NCBI RefSeq assembly: GCF_000337455.1
Contig: NZ_AOIU01000044.1
Coordinates: forward strand, 1-64,000
DNA length: 64,000 nucleotides
From: Halosimplex carlsbadense 2-9-1
GTDB taxonomy: Archaea; Halobacteriota; Halobacteria; Halobacteriales; Haloarculaceae
Direction of reading: 5' to 3'
Shown here piece after piece: positions 10,301 to 18,864 of the stretch. The notes below the pieces were generated by a model. The model was not told where the DNA came from. It was given only the letters and a program-made list of their open reading frames with translations, and searched no databases. Made by a program: the position numbers and the translations under genes. How positions within the stretch are numbered: position 1 is the stretch's first letter; each line of letters starts with the position of its first letter.

Positions 10301-10385
10301 GGATTGGATACAGGGAAGCGAGACTCGCGATGATACCGCCGAGGATAAAACAGGATAATGAAATAATACTCACTAGCGATAACAA
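7311..10385 (-). CDS. Membrane protein with pseudokinase domain, Tat-like segment and PQQ-type beta-propeller
   Basis: About 1024 residues; the start is uncertain (TTG at 10385 or GTG at 10373; no ATG is near). The first ~350 residues hold several hydrophobic helices. A protein-kinase-like region follows (about 400-570): CHNIRPEHI stands where HRDLKPEN is expected, so the catalytic Asp is Asn, and DGC replaces DFG, while APE and VYGLAALAYFTLTGSPP are kept. At about residue 660 there is TRREAVSMAGVGLFGFAG, a twin-arginine-like basic plus hydrophobic segment. From there to the end are repeated PQQ-type blades (LYALNTANGSLDWKLE, VYALDATDGTEQWRKQ). The kinase fold would be cytoplasmic and the propeller outside, suggesting a transmembrane sensor or scaffold (inference). 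Its likely operon partner is the small membrane protein upstream. Confidence 0.8.
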   Translation of the reverse strand: MLSLVSIISLSCFILGGIIASLASLYPIPELLVIGTTVTAQAKRYVTTPDRIKAGFLDTDLEKRLGKFAFRSFQNDKAHGLAFATLFVALSSVVMLVQAISGLRIFTDRLTRGVGTTMSWAGTIPSPIKPVANTAVVGSVVLSVVGSLCLLWGWLRLARRSTAFIDSWERQGMDIPGNPPKPSVSRPRAGMAVPVLIAIAALPALRPELFYADIYVVQAAYGVLWPLAVVGAGLWVRATLRRAPQAAVSDNWIYGSWFVLLYGWFSLISVALPRTSELGVFALGIATFLGVHYRPDLKRRLERSGPPWSTVADATGGLLLIPFVAAIILFPDTPRIVIWMGWFVVAIFVLDQVYENYYADDSLPIPDTFVHEYVSEFDNLDEPTRVLIVERDLPDAVEDEVHEAFRSGRKRWLILDDDPSIPTIQAVGEEPRPWLAIDAADTDRLPDIRQQLTLADVKTVITTVANAFERIGDQGLSCHNIRPEHIRVKDTDTDGTLDVTIDGCWLEGGCRSAVKSPQPTAYVAPECHEDPERGSEQATVYGLAALAYFTLTGSPPADVDRLDETDDGTQDEAQPNHQKSPLQASIDTVVRTGLDPEPSNRQQSISEFRQALTTALHEEVPDESASGTDSSTTRTDTQQTVDNRIAGATKTGRGANTLRQSVTRREAVSMAGVGLFGFAGYVYPSLGGANDPGIPDSLEYGFTSRTGKLQWGFETDDTVYNSPAIAEGTVYVGSWDGNLYALNTANGSLDWKLEAVGSEVYGPVVADNTVFVCDNRTIVYALDATDGTEQWRKQVEAAVTIPVVGDQRVYVGAGQAVALDKQTGTKLWNRNLADPSSPVVANGTAYFGTEQGVHALDTEDGSQAWVFETEEQAAAAAIGDETLYVRTYNPQTEHYRLYALDTDTATINWSIEPDDYITPNPVLDGDRIYVGFLDRIAALDAHSGVEQWEFNTVTSVSSPAVSDGTLYTGTGEALYAIDAADGTEQWAFETDDRMERPVVGENNLYVGNGDYEENSVYAIAVRDW

Positions 10386-10439
10386 TTCAAAGGCTGTAAA
10401 GAGCCGATAGGCAGTCGGGTTCTCAGACTGCTCGATGTT

Positions 10440-10991
10440 TTAACCGACTCGTTGATCATCTCCCAATTGGTCGAGCAGATCTCGGAAGACGGACTGCTCT
10501 GCCAATACCGGTTCCGACCGGCCGAGCCACAGATACACCGAGACCACTGCCGTGTAGGATACAGCGAACAGCATCACTGTCTGCAACAGTGCCGATCCAG
10601 ACCCTCCAGTAGACACTCCCGTTGTCGAAGTCGTCCGAAGCGACCCGAACACAGTGGTCAACGGCTTAGCAATTACAACCGCACCGACTGCAAGGAGCCA
10701 CATGAGTACACGATCGTGTGCCAGCGGTGCGACCGACTCAGGCAGCAACTGTGGGACCAGTAGGTAGATCGCGATCGCAAACAGTACCCACATCAGCAGT
10801 TCACCGACTGACTGCCCGATCCACCCACTCGAGAGACTGATCGCCGTCCCAACGAGCGCCCACTCACTAACCAGTTCTATCGCATCAATTAGTGATACAT
10901 TTCGAATCCCCCGAATCAGCACATCGAGACTAGCGATGATACCGAGTGGTGTGAGTGTCTGCGGATCGATATCTCGGAGGCGATCAAACAC
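10440..10991 (-). CDS. Small integral membrane protein
   Basis: 183 residues from a GTG at 10991. It has about four hydrophobic segments (VGELLMWVLFAIAIYLLV, VLMWLLAVGAVVIA, LLQTVMLFAVSYTAVVSVYLWLG) and a short acidic tail. No family was recognised. Its stop codon lies 55 bp before the pseudokinase/propeller gene on the same strand, so the two are probably co-transcribed and may form a complex. Confidence 0.65.
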   Translation of the reverse strand: MFDRLRDIDPQTLTPLGIIASLDVLIRGIRNVSLIDAIELVSEWALVGTAISLSSGWIGQSVGELLMWVLFAIAIYLLVPQLLPESVAPLAHDRVLMWLLAVGAVVIAKPLTTVFGSLRTTSTTGVSTGGSGSALLQTVMLFAVSYTAVVSVYLWLGRSEPVLAEQSVFRDLLDQLGDDQRVG

Positions 10992-11144
10992 GTCTCTGCC
11001 ACTAGAATACTCGGACTTATATTATTGGACTGTAACAGAAGTCGCCGGCACCTGCCGGTTCTCGAATCGTCTCAGTCGGCGACTTCGGACGACTCTCGTA
11101 CTCACCTGTGGTTCAGCCGTTGCGTGGGGCCCGTCCAACGAACC

Positions 11145-12868
11145 CTACCGAGCAGCCCGTCGTCCGAGCACGAAAACGACCGTCGCGATCATAATCGCGC
11201 CGGTAGCGGCTTGGAGGGTTACGAGTCCACGGCCGAGTGTTGTCGCCGGCTGGAAATTACCGAAGCCCAGGGTCGTGAAGGTGAGCGTACTGAAATACAG
11301 TGCATCGACGAGGCCAGAGAGTTCTGCATTCGCTCCGGTCACTTCGATAAGTCCGAAGCCGAGATACAGACTCGCAAACGAGCCGATAATGACCAGGCTC
11401 CAGGCCAATATGCGACCGAGACTTTCGCCGTATTTGAACAGGCCTCGCGATACCTGAGCGAACGCCCACTCCAGATACTGCTCGTTGACGCGATACCGAC
11501 GCCGTTGCACGTCTTGGCGGCGCACGAACATCTTGCTCTGCAGCTGTGGAAACGAGTTCTCCCTGGCGACGGCTTCGAGTGTCCGGTACGTATCTGCCGC
11601 TTTGAGGAGTTGGTCGTCAGTCTCGGAATCCGCCGGGAGATGCGCGTGGCCATCTGGAGTCCTCGTGTCTCTGGCGTTCTCTGGGTCGTACGCACACCGC
11701 GCCCGGTGGTGCGTTCTCCATGGGAGCCACCCTTCGTCGTCGGCCGGCCAGAAGGCCGTGCGCTCGTTGATCTGCACGTCAGCGACCGTCGCCCCGTATG
11801 GTCGGATATCGCACAGCGTGGCATCGAAAAGGTCCGTCCTAACGAGCACCGCGCGTTCAAGTCCCCAGTCAGATCCGCAGCCGGAAGATCGGCGTCAGTG
11901 AGATCCACGCGTCGGAGATACCCGTCGGAGAGGTCAGCGTTCCGGAGATATGCCTCCGTGAGGTCGCTATTCCACAGTGATGCCCTCGTAAGCGTCGCAT
12001 CTTTCAGGTCAGCTCCGCAGAGCGTTGCGTCCTTCAGGTCTGCCTCGCTGAGGTCCGCGCCCCGGAGGTGTGCATCGGTGAGGTCAGCATCGCGGAAATT
12101 GGCGCCGGTGAGGTCGGCGTTCGTCAGGGAAGCATTCCGGAGGTCGGCTCCCTGAAAATCGGCGCCCACTAAGTCGGCATCTCGGAGTTCTGCATTCTGG
12201 AGACCAGCGCGTCGGAAGGACGCATCTGTCAGTGTCGCCCCACCGAAATCGACGGATTCCAAGGTTCCCGCGGTGAACGATGCCCCGGGCAACACTGCAT
12301 CTCTCATGGTCGCTTCGCAGAGGGTCGCCCGCTTGAACACTGCCTCGGGTGCCGTCAGATCCCATAGGTGCGCCCTTTCGAGATTGGCGTCTTTGAGGAT
12401 AGCACCACGCATGACGGCTTTGTCCCCGGATAGCTGCGCGAGCGTCCCACTGGTCAGGTCGGCTTCGACGAGCACTGCACCCATCATATCTGCGCCTGTC
12501 AGGTCGACCTCGCGAAGTGACGCATCTGTGAGGATCGCCCCTTTCAGAGTACTACCAGCGAGGTTCGCCCCCGATAGGTCTGCCTCTCGGAGGACTGCTC
12601 GCTCCAGGAGCGATTGCTTGGGGAGAGCAACGCCACGCAGTTGAGCGCCATCGAGGAGGATTCGATCAGCGTGCTCAGTCGCTTGCGGTGCAGTCCCCAG
12701 GCTTGCGCGGAGGTTTGATACCGTTTTTTCGACCGCCGATTTCGGTGTATGCCAGAGGCAGTGTGCTGTCTCGTCGTGTCTCTCCCGATAACAACAGTTG
12801 GCCCGAGGCGTCTCGGCTGGTGACCCATCGGTCGGGAACGCAACGCCACACCGCTCTGTCGGGGGTTC
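11145..12868 (-). pseudogene. Pentapeptide-repeat protein fused to a two-helix potassium-channel domain, frameshifted
   Basis: The upstream part starts with a Cys/His motif (CGVAF...CCYRER..CLWH) and runs through ~45 pentapeptide units (A(D/N)LxxA), a right-handed beta-helix. Reading continues in another frame into LVRTDLFDATLCDI, a linker, and an ion-channel module with pore STLTFTTLGFGNFQP, whose TLGFG is a K+ selectivity filter. Both halves belong to one known haloarchaeal architecture. The frames meet at a run of four C (11863-11866, GGGG on the coding strand). One extra G would restore one protein, so one base appears lost, by mutation, sequencing error or slippage. No good start codon precedes the Cys/His motif: the frame runs back into the IS6 remnant, so the 5' end may be truncated. 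Confidence 0.7.
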
Positions 12869-13434
12869 ACCTCTCGAAAGATCGGTTCGACGGCGGTGCG
12901 ATTCCCGTGGCGACGCATCTGAAACCGGAGTGCAGACCGTTGTAGTGCAGTTTGGAGGTGTTGGGCACCGTAGACGAGAAACAGTAGTTCCGATACCGTG
13001 TTTGTCCCGCAGCCCGCAAAGCAAGATTTCGGTCAACGATGTTGCGATCATGGAAAACAGCAGGACGTGATGCAGAGCGTTAGTCTCCGTTCTGAAGCGG
13101 CATACAGCCTGAATTTCTGGTCGCTGATCCGAATCACTATCTCATCGAGCGCGACTTGATTCGGGGACCGGCCAAATTCGGACTATAGATCGGCTTATTA
13201 GAACTAATCGTTGATTGATTTCCGGCTCTGTTGGGCAATCAAGGCGTTAAGTAACTCTACGGAATTCGATAGCGACAGGACCGCATTGTATGATTGAATA
13301 CCGAACACCATCGCCAGCTCTGGTGTCCGCTCGCGCTCCACGAAATCCGAATCGATCCAGTCACTATGTCCGCTAAGGCGGCTGATGTCTGGTATCGGCA
13401 CCAAGGAGTTCGCCGTCTCAGTTTTCACGCTCAA
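12865..13434 (-). pseudogene. Degenerate IS6-family (ISH14/15-like) transposase remnant
   Basis: Three pieces in different frames match the order of an IS6-family haloarchaeal transposase. An N-terminal piece (13434-13204) reads DFVERERTPELAMVFGIQSY..LSLSNSVELL. A middle piece (about 13170-13000) reads VALDEIVIRISDQKFRLYAA, then TNALHHVLLFS...LTEILLCGLRDKHG. A C-terminal piece (about 12990-12865) reads RRHGNRTAVEPIFREV. The first catalytic-site region (VALDE) is kept but frameshifts and a stop separate the pieces, so it is dead. It abuts the pentapeptide/channel gene and may have removed its 5' end. Terminal repeats were not found. Confidence 0.7.
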
Positions 13435-13492
13435 CTAAATCACAACTATTGAACTCTCCGAAAATATCGGAGATAATATCCCAAACTTGCAG

Positions 13493-14236
13493 TCAATGAC
13501 TTCTTTTTCGAGCTATCTGTGTGGATCGGGCTACCTCACCAAGAGCGATGACGAGGAACACTACCGCTCCGGTCAAAACAACCCTATAAGTCCGAAGCCC
13601 CGTCGAGGTGTCTGGCTGTCCTCGAACAATCAATATAAACACGATTAGAAGCGCAATCAGACCAGATACGATCCTAGACCCGGGTTGCCACAAGTAGAGA
13701 CACCATGCCATACCAGCCCCCAAGACGAGAAGTAGGACAACTGCATTTTCCGGATTGGATATGAGCGCCTCTGGAACCAAGCTGAGCGGGATCCATCCAA
13801 CCGTCATGATCAGATAACCGAGGAAAGCAACCCACCCATCGAGCGGCGGTGAAGGCCTACTGGGGATTAATTCTGAAATAGATGGATTTCCGCGATAATA
13901 TCCGATCAAACCAGCAGCTACGAAAGAAAGCCCTCCGAGAAATATCTTCAGTCGGCCACCGGTAAAAACGTAATCTGGTGGGCCTATTATGGTCAGCCAT
14001 AAGAATACACCAGCCGCAAATGACAGGAGACAACTGTTCTTTCCCCACCCTCTCACAGCAGCGAGTAGTGCTAAGCCTGCTGGAGGATACATGACTTTGA
14101 CTACGTTCGGATTCAACAAGCTCGTATCTGGAAGTGCAAGAGGGCCAATACCCCAAGATCCCATGCTCCCCCAGACGACGAACAACGCTCCAACTCCGAC
14201 AAGAATTGTCGCAAAAGATCTATTTTGCATCTTCAT
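13493..14236 (-). CDS. Multi-spanning membrane protein, unknown function
   Basis: 247 residues with about seven hydrophobic helices, starting MKMQNRSFATILVGVGALFV; a second ATG lies two codons in. The repeated short loops and the absence of charged motifs give no family. Its GC content is clearly lower than that of the flanking GC-rich genes, as for the protease gene that lies upstream of it on the same strand, so both may have arrived together. Confidence 0.65.
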   Translation of the reverse strand: MKMQNRSFATILVGVGALFVVWGSMGSWGIGPLALPDTSLLNPNVVKVMYPPAGLALLAAVRGWGKNSCLLSFAAGVFLWLTIIGPPDYVFTGGRLKIFLGGLSFVAAGLIGYYRGNPSISELIPSRPSPPLDGWVAFLGYLIMTVGWIPLSLVPEALISNPENAVVLLLVLGAGMAWCLYLWQPGSRIVSGLIALLIVFILIVRGQPDTSTGLRTYRVVLTGAVVFLVIALGEVARSTQIARKRSH

Positions 14237-14333
14237 CTTTGACTGTTCTGAATCATATGGATAAATCAGTTTTGTGGCTCTTCTGAAGTTGAAGTTAAAA
14301 CATAGTTATATAATGTGTGGCCGAATAGTATCT

Positions 14334-15593
14334 TCAGTATAATTTCGGGACCAGATCGTGTTTGTCCGCGATGTAATAGCTTGGACTGGCTATGAGTTCA
14401 TACTGATACTCCAGATCGTCACCTATTACAGGGCACTTTCTCTGAGATGGGTCGTCTCTTGAATCACCAACACCACCGACGATGTGGCCAATGGCTGATA
14501 GCGTTCCTGATTCTCCGTTTTCTGGTGTGAATACAGGCCCTCCAGAGTCGCCCTCCGCAGAGTCAACTTTTAACCGAATTCCAAATCCACCGTCTGAATC
14601 CGAAAGCCCACTGTTACAGTATCCATAGGCGCCACTGTACTCAATGGCACTGACGCCACTTACCGCCTCACCGGTAGATCCTGTGACATATCCCTGTGAA
14701 TACACTTTTTTCGATTCCTCAATGGCAGTTACGAGTCCTTTCCTCGTGAGCCAATCCCCATATTGCCAGCGTTCGTCCTTATCGATCCATTGGACGCCAC
14801 TCTGGAACGTAACATCAGAGTCTGAGTCAATAGAAATAGTCGTCCAGTCAGCGTTAGTGTCTCCTCTTGTTGTCTCGCCAATATAATATTCACTATCATC
14901 TTTATGATAGGTCTTCACTCCAGTCCTCATATTGCATTCAAATGCCCCATCGATATCCGTAACGTGGCCAGCAGTCAGGAAGAAGTCAGAGCCCCCTCCG
15001 GAAACATCCAGCATTTGATGGCCTAAGGTTCCAGATCCGTTCGGAGATGAAAAAAGGATGCCACCGCGGACGGGATCAAAGGTCCGGTCTGAATAGATGC
15101 AATCACCTTCTACGTCTGTTTTGAATCCGTTCCGTTCTGGGACCTTTTTCACAGGAACATTATTTATATTGTCTGGAACCTTCTCTTTATTTTTATCTGG
15201 CACATTTCCCTGGTCATCAGTAGCTACTTCTGCTTCTAGCTGTGTGAACTTCCATTTTTTATCTGAGTCCTCATTTGGAATGATTGCGGTTGCCTTGATG
15301 TTTGGATTTTTTCCAGTTCTGTTTTCGAGAGCACGTTTTGCATTTTGCATCCTCTCATAGTTCCATTGGTATTTTCGCTTCGGAACCTTCTTTACTTGTA
15401 TCGGCTCTTTCTCCTCCCCCCTCGACACTACGACCTTTTCGACAGGATTTCGACCTGCCACCCCGTTAGTAAATGCCACTATACCTCCAACCCCGGCAAA
15501 ACTCTTGAGAGCCCTTCGACGTGAAATTGTCGACTGGCCGTTATTCACCGACGATTCTGAAGTCGTAGACGAATTTCGATCTTTTTGTGTCAT
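14334..15593 (-). CDS. Tat-exported trypsin-like (S1) serine protease
   Basis: 419 residues. The N-terminus carries a twin-arginine signal (ISRRRALKSFAGVGGIVAF, about residues 23-41). A lysine-rich propeptide-like region follows to about residue 150. The catalytic triad is visible in order: His210 in TAGHV, Asp249 in NADWTTIS, and Ser350 in EGDSGGPVF. An extracellular endopeptidase is therefore expected. The gene is AT-richer than average and its lysine content is high for a haloarchaeal protein, pointing to transfer. The start is the ATG preceding the Tat motif. Confidence 0.85.
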   Translation of the reverse strand: MTQKDRNSSTTSESSVNNGQSTISRRRALKSFAGVGGIVAFTNGVAGRNPVEKVVVSRGEEKEPIQVKKVPKRKYQWNYERMQNAKRALENRTGKNPNIKATAIIPNEDSDKKWKFTQLEAEVATDDQGNVPDKNKEKVPDNINNVPVKKVPERNGFKTDVEGDCIYSDRTFDPVRGGILFSSPNGSGTLGHQMLDVSGGGSDFFLTAGHVTDIDGAFECNMRTGVKTYHKDDSEYYIGETTRGDTNADWTTISIDSDSDVTFQSGVQWIDKDERWQYGDWLTRKGLVTAIEESKKVYSQGYVTGSTGEAVSGVSAIEYSGAYGYCNSGLSDSDGGFGIRLKVDSAEGDSGGPVFTPENGESGTLSAIGHIVGGVGDSRDDPSQRKCPVIGDDLEYQYELIASPSYYIADKHDLVPKLY

Positions 15594-15736
15594 TCTGACT
15601 TCGATTTAACGTTGTAATACATGTATTTATTTCTTACTAAATGTCAATTATCTACATTTGAATGCCAGTTCGAAACTCCGGAATTCGAAACTATTCTGCC
15701 ATTCACGTTTTATAAATAGTGTCTTACCGTCGGTAA

Positions 15737-15775
15737 CAGTACGCGCGAATCCCCGTAGCGGTTGCACACGATAAT
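15737..15775 (+). repeat. Left terminal inverted repeat
   Basis: Starts CAGTACGCGCGAATCCCCGT and is the exact reverse complement of 20040-20078. GTAA precedes it. Between this repeat and the transposase stop lies an 8-bp inverted repeat, GTCGTGCT (15789-15796) / AGCACGAC (15821-15828), which could act as a terminator. Confidence 0.9.
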
Positions 15776-15832
15776 CCTCTGCAATAAAGTCGTGCTCTCA
15801 GTAGGGTTGACCGACTCACAGCACGACCGAAA

Positions 15833-17800
15833 CTATTCTCCGAAGTTGACATAGTCGGTCGGGAACTCCTCGTTCCGGTACCTCTGCTGCCCGATCGTGG
15901 TGAATCGCCGCGCCCGGATCGCCGGGCGGTATCGCTCCCGGCCCTGGATGTGCTGGCGGCGGCAGCGGATGTTGGCCGCGACCCACGCATTGTACGCGAA
16001 CATCCCGTAGAGGTACAGATACGTCCGAAGCGCCAGCTCAGTGGACTTCGTCTTCGGGAGGAAAGTCTCCTTGAAGTCGCCGTACGAGGATTCGATAGAC
16101 CAGCGATACTTGTAGTACTCCCGCAGCGTGCGGGCCTCGGCTTCGTTCGCATCGATGTTCGTGATGTAGGTCAGCCACCCGGCGTTCTTCTGTCCGAAGT
16201 CGATGCGATCCTCTTCGTCAGCCTCTTTGGCGGCCTTCTCCCGGATCTTCTTCCCGGTCTCTGTGTCCTGGCGGTTGTTGACGTACTCGGGCTCGGGCTC
16301 GACGCCCGCCAGCTCGTCAAGCGTCCGCTGCGTGTGCCCGGGATCGTCTTCGTCCTCATCGTCATCCTCGTCGTTCCCGGTCTCGGCGAATGTCTTCGGT
16401 GTCTCACTCCAGAGGTGCTCGTAGCTACAGAACAGCGTGTTCGTGGTCTCTTTCGGCTTCCCCTTCCCCTCGTTCATCGTGTACTCGTCCACCACGCCGA
16501 AGGTCTTGTTCTGGTCCTCGAACTGGTCGGTGTACTTCGAGACCCAATCGTTCGGCACCTGGATGATGAAGTTGAGGCCGCGGTTCTTGATCTCGTTGAC
16601 GACCTCGCCGGGTGCGAACTCGGAGTCGGCCATCAAGATCCCGATGTCGAAACCGCGGCCCTCCACCTCATCAAGCAAACTCATCAGTCTCCGGCTTCGG
16701 TTCTTCGGCGTCATCTGCAACGCGTGCGCGATTTGGAACGGCATCCCGTCAGAGACCGCTTGCGCCGTGAAAATTCGGTAGGCGTAGTGCGTGTTCGCCA
16801 TCTTCTTTGTCCCGAGCACGCCCGAAACGTCCGAGGTCTCGTTACTCCAGGTCGGGATGTTCGTGGTGTCCACCGCGATCGGGACGCCGCGCGACCGGAG
16901 TTCCATCGGGTAGACCGCGTCGAGCAGCTTGTCGGTCCAGTCGTTGATGGTCGCCACCCACTCGTAGATGTCCGGCCTGTAGATGTCGTTCCTGAACGTC
17001 TCCGCGTCTTTGAAGATATCCTCGCCCTTCTGCAACCCGCGGTTGTCCGCGAAGTTTTCGAGCTCCGCCTCGGGAGCGCCGCCCGTGTCGCAGAGATGCA
17101 AGGAGAAGTCGAAGTGGAGGCCGTAGTCCGTCCACGTCGAGATATCCTCCTGCTTCGAGATGGGCATGTCGTCGCGGCCGATATCCAGCGCACCCTGCGC
17201 GTACCCTCGCTTCAGTTCGATGGGCACGGTGATCACGCCGCCGTTGTTGGCGAGACGCTTGTCGTCGATCTCCGGGAAGCGGTAGTCCCGCTGCATCCCG
17301 ATGGCTTCGATCTTCTGTGCCCAATTCGCGGCGAACTCCTGTGCAGCGCGGCCGAACCGTTCGTTGAAGGCCTTCCGGATGGTGTTCTGGTGCGGGATGC
17401 TGTCGAACCCGAATATCTTGTGAATCGGCACGTCATCAACGGCGTTCGATCGCCGAAGGTGGCTTACCAGCTGCGGCGGGTTTCGAAAACCCATCATCTC
17501 GTAGTAGACGGCCAGCCGCATCATCTTCATATACAGAATCGCATCCCGGCGCTTCGAGTTGTCGTCGTGCGGCGGGTACGCCCAATCGACGTGCCCGACC
17601 AGGACCGCGATGTGGTGGTACCAGTCCGAGTCGCCGAACGGGCTCGGTGCCTTGTCGTTGAGGTCTGACGCGGCGTGTCGGTAGCCCCACTCGCCTTTCA
17701 GCCAGTCAGCGTCGGAGTCGAGCGTGACGTACTCTTCAAGCCGCTCGTACGGCGGCGGCAGGTGAGAAACCTCGTCTTCGTCGTCGCCACCCTCGAACAC
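15833..17800 (-). CDS. IS4-type DDE transposase
   Basis: 655 residues from a GTG at 17800. The DDE triad is placed at Asp311 (PIAVDTTNIPTW), Asp392 (ILMADSEF) and Glu570. The last lies in YKYRWSIESSYGDFK, which fits the IS4-family Y-x2-R-x3-E-x6-K signature exactly. Long acidic inserts between Asp392 and Glu570 (EDDDEDEDDPG, EAAKEADEEDRID) make it longer than common IS4 enzymes. It is the last gene of the cargo operon and would act on the 39-bp ends. A 572-residue open frame on the opposite strand is a composition shadow. Confidence 0.85.
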   Translation of the reverse strand: MFEGGDDEDEVSHLPPPYERLEEYVTLDSDADWLKGEWGYRHAASDLNDKAPSPFGDSDWYHHIAVLVGHVDWAYPPHDDNSKRRDAILYMKMMRLAVYYEMMGFRNPPQLVSHLRRSNAVDDVPIHKIFGFDSIPHQNTIRKAFNERFGRAAQEFAANWAQKIEAIGMQRDYRFPEIDDKRLANNGGVITVPIELKRGYAQGALDIGRDDMPISKQEDISTWTDYGLHFDFSLHLCDTGGAPEAELENFADNRGLQKGEDIFKDAETFRNDIYRPDIYEWVATINDWTDKLLDAVYPMELRSRGVPIAVDTTNIPTWSNETSDVSGVLGTKKMANTHYAYRIFTAQAVSDGMPFQIAHALQMTPKNRSRRLMSLLDEVEGRGFDIGILMADSEFAPGEVVNEIKNRGLNFIIQVPNDWVSKYTDQFEDQNKTFGVVDEYTMNEGKGKPKETTNTLFCSYEHLWSETPKTFAETGNDEDDDEDEDDPGHTQRTLDELAGVEPEPEYVNNRQDTETGKKIREKAAKEADEEDRIDFGQKNAGWLTYITNIDANEAEARTLREYYKYRWSIESSYGDFKETFLPKTKSTELALRTYLYLYGMFAYNAWVAANIRCRRQHIQGRERYRPAIRARRFTTIGQQRYRNEEFPTDYVNFGE

Positions 17801-17850
17801 AGTTGTCTCAGTTCAAGCCCGTCAGGTATGAAATACGTGCTGGTTGGTTC

Positions 17851-18387
17851 TCAGTCAGAATCCGAATCCCGATCCAGAGCCTCGTAGTGCTCCCGGGCGT
17901 CTTCCTTGGCCGCCGCCGAGAAGTAGTAGGTTAGCTCCTTCTCGTTCACGCGCTGTTTGTCGCACCCCATCGCCGCCGGGTCGAGACTTGCCAGCTCGTA
18001 CTCGCGGCGATGCCACGGCATCGTGGTCTCGAACTTCTCGCCGGTCGGACTCGACCGCTCGTACTCGGTTGCGTCGTGGTTCCAGAGGCGGGCCGTGACG
18101 ACCCAAAAGTCGCCGTCTCTCCCCTGGAACACGTCGTCTTTGTCGTACTCGTAGGCTTCGAGCGTGACGTTCTCCCACCGAAGGCAGTCGTCGCAGAGGC
18201 GGTTGTACTCCGAGTTGAGTACACTGCTTGCGTCACGATCTCCGCAGCGGTCGCAGGCCAGTTGGTCGGGCGTCGCCCTCCGCCAATTGCCGCCGCAGTC
18301 GGCGCACCGCCCTCCAGGCGCGCTACCCGAGACGTGCTTCCCGCAGCCGTCGCAGACCCATCCCGCGTAGCCGTCGCTCTGGCTCAC
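17851..18387 (-). CDS. Cargo protein with N-terminal zinc ribbons
   Basis: 178 residues from a GTG at 18387 that overlaps the previous stop by 4 bp (GTGA), implying translational coupling. Two to three CxxC pairs lie in the first ~70 residues (CDGCGKH, CADCGGNW, CDRCGD, CDDC), consistent with tandem zinc ribbons. The remainder is acidic with aromatic patches (FWVVTARLWNHDATEYE). The ribbons suggest nucleic-acid or protein binding; no known family was recognised. It lies directly upstream of the transposase gene. Confidence 0.65.
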   Translation of the reverse strand: MSQSDGYAGWVCDGCGKHVSGSAPGGRCADCGGNWRRATPDQLACDRCGDRDASSVLNSEYNRLCDDCLRWENVTLEAYEYDKDDVFQGRDGDFWVVTARLWNHDATEYERSSPTGEKFETTMPWHRREYELASLDPAAMGCDKQRVNEKELTYYFSAAAKEDAREHYEALDRDSDSD

Positions 18388-18587
18388 TCTGAGTCACCTC
18401 GCGTGCAGATGTCAACCACCCACTCGCGGATGTCATCGGCGAGTTCCTCGTCTTCGGTGGCCTCCGCATACCGGATCAGCGCTTCCCGAGCTGCCGAGTC
18501 GTCTTCAGGTTCGAGGACGAAGCAGTTCGAAACTTCCTCGCCCTCTTTGTATACCTCGTACTTCTCGTAGAGGCCTTGCTCAGGCAT
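18384..18587 (-). CDS. Small acidic cargo protein (67 aa)
   Basis: ATG at 18587; overlaps the genes on both sides by 4-8 bp. MPEQGLYEKYEVYKEGEEV is followed by an acidic helical segment. The body (NCFVLEPEDDSAAREALIRYAE) resembles small haloarchaeal phage and plasmid proteins that start with EKYxVYKEGE. Function unknown. Confidence 0.6.
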   Translation of the reverse strand: MPEQGLYEKYEVYKEGEEVSNCFVLEPEDDSAAREALIRYAEATEDEELADDIREWVVDICTRGDSE

Positions 18588-18864
18588 GGAAATTCACCTC
18601 CACACCGTTGATTTCGAGAACCCGGTCGCCGCACTTCGGACACTCGGTCGTGACGTTGTCGGGGAAGTAGAGGCGACCGTAACCGTCCATCTTGACCCGA
18701 CTGTTGCCGATGTCGAACGACTCTACCCACCCGTCGCACAAGTCCGGTTCGAGCTCTGGAATCTTGCAACGGACGGTGAGTGTGTCTTCCATCAGCGCGT
18801 CCGGAATCTGGTCGAAGTGCTCACTATTACCGTCGGTCTCCCTGACGGTGTTACCCTTCGACAT
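18580..18864 (-). CDS. Cargo protein with a single CxxC knuckle (94 aa)
   Basis: ATG at 18864, inside the end of the upstream membrane-protein gene (14-bp overlap). A C-terminal CPKCGDRVLEINGVEV knuckle and an earlier Cys pair (VRCKIPELEPDLC) may bind one zinc. The stop overlaps the next start by 8 bp. Function not recognised. Confidence 0.6.
   Translation of the reverse strand: MSKGNTVRETDGNSEHFDQIPDALMEDTLTVRCKIPELEPDLCDGWVESFDIGNSRVKMDGYGRLYFPDNVTTECPKCGDRVLEINGVEVNFHA

Noticed and set aside
15950-17668. 572-residue open frame antisense to the transposase
   Set aside because: The minus strand carries the DDE and YREK motifs; this frame is Val/Arg-rich shadow.
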